Under the pieces are notes generated by a model that worked only from the letters and a program-made list of their open reading frames with translations, ran no database searches and was not told where the DNA came from. This document shows, in pieces, positions 1 through 5,469 of a DNA stretch of 7,927 bases (its first letter is position 1; every line of letters starts with the position of its first letter). The translations under genes were made by a program, and so were the position numbers. This DNA comes from Bacillota bacterium. Lineage in GTDB: Bacteria; Bacillota; UBA4882; UBA10575. The stretch spans positions 1 to 7,927 of the forward strand of contig JAAZDX010000093.1 of assembly GCA_012512605.1 (NCBI GenBank), given 5' to 3'.

Positions 1-1173
1 ATAACCAGCATTAATTAACGTCGGAAGGAGTTGGCAAAGGTAATCGGGATCCCCCCAGGGTGCGAGCGAGGGGATTGGCAATTGGAAAACGGAGGCGATT
101 CTCTCCTCGGGATCAGTCCATAAATGAACTTTTTCCTCCTCATCTTTAAGATAAGGCAGACCTATCTTTGAACCCCATCCTTCATTGCTCAGCGCGAAAT
201 CAATTCCCGCCAAAGATAAGAGATCCAGAATATCCGCGGAGATTTGATCGGCAGGCAAGGTCAGACTGGTTTGGTTGCCGTTATCCTGTACCGCCTGGAC
301 GATGGTCTGCTGAAAAAAAGTGAAATCCACAGGCAGTGAGTGAAACTTGAACTCAAGGCCAGATATCTTCGGGCAAGAAAAAAGTAGCTGTTTTAGGGCA
401 AGAAAAAGATAAGAGCCGATATTCTCCTCATCCAGCCCAAGTCCGCGAAAGGGGAGGGGTAAATGACCGGAGTAAAAGTTCCAGAAGCCAAGTTGGAAAT
501 CCAAACCGGCTTCCACGGCAAGTTCAGCCATGGTCTTCAAAGCCTGAAGATTGCTTGTCTGGAGTCCATCAGGGATCGGGAAGGGATTGGCCTCTGGGTG
601 CTCCGGAATGGAAAGGAAATAGGGAAAGACCGGTGCCGGGGAAGGAGCGGTTAAGGCCAAAGTGAAACCGTTGAAACGGTTTTTGACTAACATTTCAAAA
701 TAAGACCGCCAGGAGGTGGGGGAGATGGTCCACCCCTTTTTCAGCTCGGCTAAAGGGAGACGGTGGAGAACGCTCCGGCGTTTAAAGGCTGGACTTTCAC
801 AGACCGGTTGGTACAAGGCAGGAACCGATTGGGCGTTGATACGGTCCGCTAATTCGTAAAGGACATAAAGGAGACCGCGGGTATCAAAAGCACATCCCCA
901 AAGGGCAGTATGCTCATCTATTGTGAGCTCCTGGATCACGATTGCTTCGGGGGTTAACGCGAGTGGTATTTCTTCCTTCGTGACCAGCTCCCTTATTAAT
1001 GGACTCTTTTCGTAGGAGCCAATGAGCAGATCGGCTTTGGGTAATTGCTCCGTGTATAAGCAAGGTTGTATTCGGATATTTTGTTGCGCAAAAGCATCGC
1101 GCAGAGCAGAAAAAGCCTTTTGGGTGCACAACTCAAGACCATCTGGATTGAGGATTCCGATTCTAATACCCAC
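1..1173 (-). CDS. Glycoside hydrolase-like TIM-barrel protein, 3' end cut by window edge
   Basis: This frame stays open for 391 codons from a GTG at 1173 down to base 1 with no stop, so the C-terminus lies outside the window. The start is chosen because GAGGTG (1185-1180) sits six bases upstream; an in-frame ATG at 1200 is the alternative but has only AAGAAGA directly against it. Residues 1-115 look like the alpha/beta N-terminal domain found before the barrel in GH20/GH67-type hydrolases, ending in the characteristic DTRGLLYVLYELADRI (97-112). A barrel-like region follows, with NRFNGFTLAL (165-174), then LQALKTMAELAVEAGLDFQLG (209-229) and an EN..SYLFLALKQLL helix (250-264). I see no signal peptide, so it is probably cytoplasmic. 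The substrate is unknown and catalytic acids cannot be assigned. It is transcribed divergently from the sporulation operon, so a functional link is not implied. The hydrolase assignment is from remembered family patterns and is tentative; that the frame is coding is secure. Confidence 0.75.
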   Translation of the reverse strand, partial: MGIRIGILNPDGLELCTQKAFSALRDAFAQQNIRIQPCLYTEQLPKADLLIGSYEKSPLIRELVTKEEIPLALTPEAIVIQELTIDEHTALWGCAFDTRGLLYVLYELADRINAQSVPALYQPVCESPAFKRRSVLHRLPLAELKKGWTISPTSWRSYFEMLVKNRFNGFTLALTAPSPAPVFPYFLSIPEHPEANPFPIPDGLQTSNLQALKTMAELAVEAGLDFQLGFWNFYSGHLPLPFRGLGLDEENIGSYLFLALKQLLFSCPKISGLEFKFHSLPVDFTFFQQTIVQAVQDNGNQTSLTLPADQISADILDLLSLAGIDFALSNEGWGSKIGLPYLKDEEEKVHLWTDPEERIASVFQLPIPSLAPWGDPDYLCQLLPTLINAGY

Positions 1174-1321
1174 TCGTCGCACCTCGCCAAAATAAATCAT
1201 TCTTCTTGACTATTTTACTATTTTCGATTTTATCCGGTCTTTTCCTCTTTAGAGAACGTTATTATCTTAATTCTTCCGGGTAACGGCTTGTTCTAGAATC
1301 AAAAAAAGTCCCATATATCTT

Positions 1322-1330
1322 TGGTATAAG
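1322..1330 (+). promoter_or_regulatory. Possible extended -10 promoter for spoIVFA
   Basis: TGGTATAAG fits an extended -10 element (TGn followed by TATAAT with one mismatch). It lies about 20 bases before the ATG at 1351, giving a leader of roughly 14 bases that just includes the GGGGAG ribosome binding site at 1339-1344. No clear -35 box is present. The spoIVFAB operon of Bacillus subtilis uses sigma-E, but I could not find a good sigma-E -35/-10 pair here, so the assignment is weak. Confidence 0.3.
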
Positions 1331-1350
1331 GTAAAAATGGGGAGAGAACC

Positions 1351-1518
1351 ATGCCGTGTAGTGAACATAGAGAGAACCAGGTGGATAGGGAAAGATCGCC
1401 GGCGGCTGCGGGGGAAGGGGAAAGCGGAGCGGTCACTCCGGAAACTTCTCCTTTTGTCCGTTGCGAAACAATGCTCTTAAAGCAGATTATGGTCTGTATT
1501 TTCATCATCTTTTTCTAG
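1351..1518 (+). CDS. spoIVFA: N-terminal part of SpoIVFA, ending at an in-frame TAG
   Basis: This 55-codon frame starts at an ATG preceded by GGGGAG with a six-base spacer, which is a good ribosome binding site. It ends at TAG 1516-1518, in exactly the same frame as the SpoIVFA body that resumes at 1522. The product has a polar, charged first 40 residues rich in Glu, Arg and Pro, then a hydrophobic run LLKQIMVCIFIIFF (42-55). This is the order expected for SpoIVFA: a cytoplasmic tail followed by a single membrane helix. The hydrophobic run continues in sense after the stop as WVIDKIPRVG, so the TAG falls inside or at the end of the helix. I read this as the 5' part of one gene interrupted by a stop, not as an independent small gene. 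The alternative is a short upstream peptide whose stop couples to re-initiation at GTG 1522. Confidence 0.55.
   Translation: MPCSEHRENQVDRERSPAAAGEGESGAVTPETSPFVRCETMLLKQIMVCIFIIFF
1516..1518 (+). other. spoIVFA: In-frame amber codon within spoIVFA
   Basis: TAG is codon 56 of a 236-codon frame (1351-2058). It is followed by TGG and then GTG, the only nearby restart codon. One substitution, to TGG, CAG or AAG for example, would restore a full-length SpoIVFA of about 235 residues. TAG also serves as the normal terminator of the gene ending at 5458, so amber is not wholly reassigned here. Confidence 0.6.
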
Positions 1519-1521
1519 TGG

Positions 1522-2058
1522 GTGATTGATAAAATACCCCGCGTTGGCAGCGGGTTGGTCGACCGCTTCCGCCACGTCTTGCAATATGGTGAAGCAAAGC
1601 GAACTGAAGAAAAGATTACTGCTTTTGCCCGCGAACAGTGGGATAAGATGAAAAGAGAGGTATCTTCTTGGTTTACTGTTCAATTACAACCGGTAATGGC
1701 CCCATCCAAACGGGGGGTTCAGCTTGCTTCCCCCCTTTTCTATTTTGAGCGACGGGAGGTTTACCCGGAGCGAATTCGCTTTCTCGCTGCGCCCAGTTCG
1801 GTGGTTTACGCCTCGGCGGCCGGAGTGATAAAGGTTACCCCGCTGGAGAAGGGCGGATGGAAACTGGATTTAGACCATGGTGAAGGATGGCATAGTCTCT
1901 ATTATCCTTGCCCTCAGGTTTACGTTAAAACCGGAGAATGGGTAAATCCGGGTCAGGAGATTGCCGGCACCGGCCGGGAATTTTTTTGGGAGATTACCAA
2001 TGGCGGCCATCCGGTGGATCCACGGCTGTTCATTGAAGAACAGGGTATATGGCACTAA
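1522..2058 (+). CDS. spoIVFA: SpoIVFA-like M23-family protein (stage IV sporulation), body of the gene
   Basis: SpoIVFA holds the intramembrane protease SpoIVFB inactive in the membrane around the forespore until a forespore signal arrives. The 178 residues from GTG 1522 contain a helical segment (about 12-50) and a LytM/M23-type beta domain (about 90-170), with GVIKV, LDHGEGWHSLYYP, VKTGEWVNPGQEIAGTG and FFWEI in family order. The HxGxD and HxH zinc ligands of active M23 peptidases are absent, which fits a regulatory non-enzymatic domain as in SpoIVFA. GTG 1522 has no ribosome binding site, and a product starting there would lack the membrane helix. The same frame continues upstream to ATG 1351 across a TAG, so full length is probably 1351-2058. 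It overlaps the downstream spoIVFB by 1-10 bases, which argues for translational coupling. Family assignment is strong from domain plus neighbour; whether the protein is made is uncertain. Confidence 0.8.
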   Translation: MIDKIPRVGSGLVDRFRHVLQYGEAKRTEEKITAFAREQWDKMKREVSSWFTVQLQPVMAPSKRGVQLASPLFYFERREVYPERIRFLAAPSSVVYASAAGVIKVTPLEKGGWKLDLDHGEGWHSLYYPCPQVYVKTGEWVNPGQEIAGTGREFFWEITNGGHPVDPRLFIEEQGIWH

Positions 2059-2945
2059 TGTTCAAGATCAAACTGAACCCGTTTTTGTACCCCCTTTTTT
2101 TTCTGGCTGGTTTCACTGGCGAAATTTCCACCTTGGTTTTGGCCTTTATCTCGGTTTTAGTGCATGAGACCGCCCACTTGGTGACGGCCTTTAGTTTTGG
2201 TTACCGTACTTTTTGGATTGAATTATTTCCCTTTGGCGGGGTCGCACGGATGGAGGCATCCTTGTTTAACGACCCGTTGGCCGAGGGGGTCACCGCACTG
2301 GCCGGGCCATTGCAAAGTATCCTGCTGGCCTTCTTCCTCAATACTTTTGGGGCCTTTCTCCATTTACCAGTATTGGCCGGAGATTTAGCCCGTATCAACC
2401 TGGGTTTAGGTCTGTTCAATCTTTTACCCCTTTTCCCTCTGGACGGGGGAAGAATCCTCCGCTCGTTTCTGGCCCGCAAACTAGGATACAAAAAAGCAAC
2501 CGCTTACATGAGCAACTGGACAAGGGCGGTTGTTTTTCTAGCGGGTCCCCCTTTGTTTTGGTTGGGCCTAAAAAAAATGGTCCCCATCCAACTCCCTTTG
2601 GTCCTTATCTTCCTACTGATTGCGGAACGGGGAAACAATCATTTCTACTCCTACCTGGCACAACAAACCAAAAAAGCTGCTTCGCTACGGGCGAAAGGAC
2701 TCCTTACCACGAAAGTTTGGGTTGTCGATGCTGGGCGCAAAGTGGGCGAAGTTCTCCCTTTTTTAACTGGTAAAGATTATCATCTCTTCTTTTTGGTTGA
2801 CAAACATGGTAAAATTTTAGGTGAAGTAACGGAAGAAGAACTGATCCGCATGATAAACGAAGATAATATGTTTAACCTAAAGATCGAAGCGATCAGAGGA
2901 CAAAACAACTACCAACCACTACCAGCAGGGGGGAACAAAGATTAA
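2049..2945 (+). CDS. spoIVFB: Stage IV sporulation protein FB, M50 intramembrane metalloprotease
   Basis: SpoIVFB is the site-2-protease-type enzyme that, in Bacillus subtilis, cleaves pro-sigma-K in the mother cell. The 298-residue product has several hydrophobic segments, the zinc motif HETAH (39-43) in the second one, and NLLPLFPLDGGR (124-135) carrying the third zinc ligand Asp132. The PFGG motif follows the first catalytic helix (61-64). A soluble C-terminal region (about 218-275) has the look of a CBS domain (VWVVDAGRKVGEVLPFL, HLFFLVDKHGKILGEVTEEEL). This order is normal for SpoIVFB. The start could be ATG 2049 or ATG 2058; the latter overlaps the spoIVFA stop as TAATG and gives the family-like MFKIKLNPF. 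I cannot decide between them because AGGG at 2042-2045 is badly spaced for both. Its immediate partner upstream is spoIVFA. Family identification is secure. Confidence 0.93.
   Translation: MALMFKIKLNPFLYPLFFLAGFTGEISTLVLAFISVLVHETAHLVTAFSFGYRTFWIELFPFGGVARMEASLFNDPLAEGVTALAGPLQSILLAFFLNTFGAFLHLPVLAGDLARINLGLGLFNLLPLFPLDGGRILRSFLARKLGYKKATAYMSNWTRAVVFLAGPPLFWLGLKKMVPIQLPLVLIFLLIAERGNNHFYSYLAQQTKKAASLRAKGLLTTKVWVVDAGRKVGEVLPFLTGKDYHLFFLVDKHGKILGEVTEEELIRMINEDNMFNLKIEAIRGQNNYQPLPAGGNKD
2927..2943 (+). promoter_or_regulatory. Ribosome binding site and ATT start codon of the radical SAM gene
   Basis: AGGGGG (2927-2932, one G-U wobble from AGGAGG, followed by a further G) ends seven bases before ATT at 2941. 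No ATG, GTG or TTG occurs in this frame between the last upstream stop (TAA 2878-2880) and codon 78 (ATG 3172), and conserved family sequence begins by residue 13. ATT overlaps the spoIVFB stop, in the same geometry as ATGA couplings. ATA 2959 is the only other near-cognate candidate early in the frame and lacks a binding site. Confidence 0.6.
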
Positions 2946-4785
2946 AGCTTACGACAGAATACTAGAAAGGGAGGAAAAACCGGCGCGTTACACCGGTGGT
3001 GAGTTAAACGCCGTAGTAAAACCATGGGATCAGGTCAAGGTCCGTGTTGCCCTGGCTTTTCCCGACATTTATGAGATCGGCTTTTCCCATCTCGGCCTAC
3101 GCCTCCTTTACCACCTGATTAATGAGCAAAAGGACTATCTTGCCGAGCGGGTTTATGCTCCGGCCAACGACATGGAACAGGAGTTAAGGAAAGCGAAATT
3201 ACCCCTTTTTACCTTGGAAACTCAGCAGAGTCTTGCCCAATTTGATCTAATCGGCTTTACCTTGCAATATGAATTAAGTTATACGAATATCTTGAATATG
3301 CTGAATCTGGCGGGAATACCATTAAAGAGAGAAGAACGGGGCGAGACCGATCCACTGATCATCGGCGGTGGACCCGGCAGTTTTAACCCGGAACCATTGG
3401 CCGATTTTTTCGATCTTTTTTTAATCGGTGAGGGTGAAGAGGCCATCCTTGAGATCCTGGCGCAGATCGCCAGTGGTAAAAAAGAGGGCCGCTCAAAACA
3501 GGCCATTAAGCAAGAACTACTTAAGGTTACCGGGGTGTATCTCCCCGAATTTTATACCGTGGAGTACACGGACGAAGGGAAAATTGCCGCGGTAACTCCC
3601 CTTCCCCCGGCCCCGCCGGTCGTGCACAAAAGGATCATTCGCGATTTTGAACGGGCCTATCTTCCTCGACAAGAGCTAGTACCGTGGATCGAGCCGGTCC
3701 ACGACCGGGCGATGGTCGAGCTCTTCCGCGGCTGCACCCGGGGATGCCGGTTTTGCCAGGCGGGAATGGTGTACCGGCCAGTCCGCGAGCGTTCGCCAGC
3801 GGTCCTGACCGACTATTTACAGAAGATAATTGCCGGTACCGGATATGAAGAGATCTCCTTGACTTCTTTAAGCAGTGCCGACTATACAAAGATCGAGGAA
3901 GTTCTGGCGATGCTGACTGATTGTTTTGCGGCGCAGAATGTGAAGATCTCTTTGCCTTCGTTACGGATCGACTCCTTCTCGCCGGAACTGGCAGCCCGTT
4001 TTCAAGGGGAACGAAAAGGCGGTCTCACTTTCGCACCGGAAGCGGGGACCGAACGCTTACGCCGGGTGATCAATAAAAACCTTACCGATGAGCAGATCAT
4101 GCAGACGATCGAGGCTGCTTTTGCCGCCGGTTGGCAGCGGTTAAAACTCTACTTTATGATCGGCCTTCCCACCGAGACCGATCAGGATCTCCAGGGGATT
4201 GTGGATCTGGCCCGTGCGATTCTGGCCGTGGGTCGCCGGTTGCACGGACCAAAAGCAGGGCGCGTACAGGTGACGGTCAGCGCTTCTACCTTTGTACCCA
4301 AACCTCATACCCCGTTTCAGTGGCGTCCGCAGCTTTCCCTGGCGGAAACCAAACGCCGCCAAGATTTTTTAAAGGAACACCTGGTCGGCCGGGGGCTACA
4401 GTTTTCGTGGCATGATCCGGCTTTAAGTCAGTTGGAAGGGGTCTTATCCCGGGGTGACCGCCGTTTAGGGGCAGCTCTGGCCAAAGCCTGGGAACTTGGC
4501 TGTACCTTTGATTCCTGGCCCGACCAATTCCGATGGGATCTTTGGCAGCAAGCCTTGTCCGCAACAAGCCTGGAAGTGGAGGATTACCTCCGCGCTCGCT
4601 CTTACCAGGAGATTTTGCCTTGGGATCATTTAAGCGCCGGGTTGACGAAGGACTATCTCCAGCGCGAAGACCAAAGGGCCGAGACGGAAAAGCTGACCGT
4701 CGACTGCCGGACCCGAAAAGACTGTAAGACCTGTGGAGTTTGTTTTCACTTGGAAACCAACCCTCAACTGGCGGGAGGTGAATAA
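2941..4785 (+). CDS. TIGR03960-family B12-binding-like radical SAM protein, probable ATT start
   Basis: This is an uncharacterised radical SAM enzyme of the TIGR03960 type, about 614 residues if started at ATT 2941. The N-terminus KPARYTGGELNAVVK (13-27) is the family opening. A Rossmann-like region resembling a B12-binding domain follows (about 35-180), with FPDIYEIGFSHLGLRLLY, IIGGGPGSFNPEPLADFFD (140-158) and GEGEE. The radical SAM 4Fe-4S motif is CTRGCRFC with Cys265, Cys269 and Cys272. FAPEAGTERLR (364-374) and YFMIGLPTE (404-412) follow as barrel strands. The C-terminus carries four cysteines (589, 595, 598, 601) that could bind a metal or a second cluster. Starting at ATG 3172 would delete half of the Rossmann region, so that start is wrong. 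It overlaps spoIVFB by five bases and leads directly into its usual partner gene. The reaction is unknown; a tRNA-, rRNA- or protein-modifying role is only a guess from the neighbours. Confidence 0.9.
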   Translation: MKAYDRILEREEKPARYTGGELNAVVKPWDQVKVRVALAFPDIYEIGFSHLGLRLLYHLINEQKDYLAERVYAPANDMEQELRKAKLPLFTLETQQSLAQFDLIGFTLQYELSYTNILNMLNLAGIPLKREERGETDPLIIGGGPGSFNPEPLADFFDLFLIGEGEEAILEILAQIASGKKEGRSKQAIKQELLKVTGVYLPEFYTVEYTDEGKIAAVTPLPPAPPVVHKRIIRDFERAYLPRQELVPWIEPVHDRAMVELFRGCTRGCRFCQAGMVYRPVRERSPAVLTDYLQKIIAGTGYEEISLTSLSSADYTKIEEVLAMLTDCFAAQNVKISLPSLRIDSFSPELAARFQGERKGGLTFAPEAGTERLRRVINKNLTDEQIMQTIEAAFAAGWQRLKLYFMIGLPTETDQDLQGIVDLARAILAVGRRLHGPKAGRVQVTVSASTFVPKPHTPFQWRPQLSLAETKRRQDFLKEHLVGRGLQFSWHDPALSQLEGVLSRGDRRLGAALAKAWELGCTFDSWPDQFRWDLWQQALSATSLEVEDYLRARSYQEILPWDHLSAGLTKDYLQREDQRAETEKLTVDCRTRKDCKTCGVCFHLETNPQLAGGE

Positions 4786-4789
4786 GATA
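4773..4789 (+). promoter_or_regulatory. Ribosome binding site and probable ATA start of the DUF2344 gene
   Basis: GGGAGGTG (4773-4780) is a near-perfect anti-16S match and ends six bases before ATA at 4787, the same spacing as the rplU site at 7245-7258. GTG 4778 is a legal in-frame start but is itself part of the binding site and has no site of its own at a useful distance. Starting at ATA gives (M)TYRIKYSKKG, which lines up with the usual MxYRIxYSK-type family N-terminus. Confidence 0.55.
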
Positions 4790-5458
4790 ACATATCGAAT
4801 AAAGTATAGTAAAAAGGGGATTGCGCGCTATACTTCCCACCTTGATGTCCTGCGCGTACTGACCAGAACCCTGCGCCGGACTGGCTTGCCGCTTGCCTAT
4901 TCGGTCGGTTTTCATCCCAAACCAATCCTTTCCTTCGGTCCACCGCTGCCCTTGGGGGTCGAAAGTGTGGCGGAATACTTTGATTTGGAATTGACCCGTA
5001 CCTTGGCGGAGGAAGAAGTGGAGCTAGCTTTAAAGCAACAGCTTCCGCCCGGCATGGAAGTGATAGCCGTACAGAAACTAGCACCAAAGTCCCCGTCCTT
5101 AATGGCGGCAGCAGACAGTATTTCTTACCAGTTTATGTTGCGGCGAAAATGCCCCCTCCCTGATGGTCAAGTAGAAGAGTGGTTTGCCGCCTTATGGTCG
5201 CGTCCCGAATTGCTGGTCACGAAAAAAACAAAGCAGGGCCAAAAACCGGTTAACATCAGACCGCTCTGGAAAGCTTATAAACTTTCCTTTCAGCCTGATG
5301 GGCTGATCCTTTTCGACTTTGAAGTGGCCTTTGGCCCGCAGGGCACGATCCGCCCTGACGATTTTGATTCCTTGTTGGTTGCCGCTTTTCAAATTGAACA
5401 ACGGAGACGAACAGCGGTGAATTTTAAAACTGGAGAGAGGCACCGGAAGGTTCTTTAG
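4787..5458 (+). CDS. TIGR03936/DUF2344 radical SAM-associated protein
   Basis: This protein of about 223 residues belongs to the family encoded beside, or fused to, TIGR03960 radical SAM proteins. Its biochemical role is not known. Family signatures are near the N-terminus: YRIKYSKKG (3-11), SHLD (17-20), LRRTGLPLAYSVGFHPKP (29-46) and SFGPPLPLGVES (49-60), followed by EYFDLEL. There is no signal peptide or membrane segment. The start is placed at ATA 4787 because of binding-site spacing and family length; GTG 4778 (226 residues) is the conventional alternative. An ATG at 4733 lies inside the coding sequence of the upstream gene and would add an unlikely 18 residues. The upstream stop ends one base before ATA, so translation is probably coupled. 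The gene ends in TAG, and that stop overlaps the ribosome binding site of the next gene. Family assignment is strong; the start is moderately sure. Confidence 0.88.
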   Translation: MTYRIKYSKKGIARYTSHLDVLRVLTRTLRRTGLPLAYSVGFHPKPILSFGPPLPLGVESVAEYFDLELTRTLAEEEVELALKQQLPPGMEVIAVQKLAPKSPSLMAAADSISYQFMLRRKCPLPDGQVEEWFAALWSRPELLVTKKTKQGQKPVNIRPLWKAYKLSFQPDGLILFDFEVAFGPQGTIRPDDFDSLLVAAFQIEQRRRTAVNFKTGERHRKVL

Positions 5459-5469
5459 GAAGTGTTTGG

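Noticed and set aside
463..654. 63-codon plus-strand frame
   Set aside because: It is antisense to the 391-codon hydrolase-like frame, which has coherent domain motifs; no other support.
1296..1330. Possible sigma-E promoter for spoIVFA (GAAT at 1296, CATATATC at 1312)
   Set aside because: The -10 has two mismatches and the spacing to the -35-like element is several bases too short.
1424..1440. Hairpin CGGAG / CTCCG
   Set aside because: A five-base-pair stem within the coding part of spoIVFA with no following T-run; not a terminator, and likely chance.
1522..1524. GTG 1522 as the genuine, sole start of SpoIVFA
   Set aside because: No ribosome binding site precedes it, and the product would lack the membrane helix expected of SpoIVFA; kept only as a possible re-initiation codon.
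2569..2576. Runs of eight A in spoIVFB (also in rng near 5893 and 6609) as programmed frameshift sites
   Set aside because: The frames on both sides are intact and match the families throughout; no alternative downstream product or stimulatory structure was seen.
3172..3174. ATG 3172 as the start of the radical SAM gene
   Set aside because: It would remove about 77 residues of conserved family sequence and leave a 226-base gap after spoIVFB that is plainly coding.
4286..4915. 209-codon open frame on the minus strand
   Set aside because: It lies antisense to two conserved genes, and the translation is low-complexity Arg/Pro/Ser-rich with no family resemblance.
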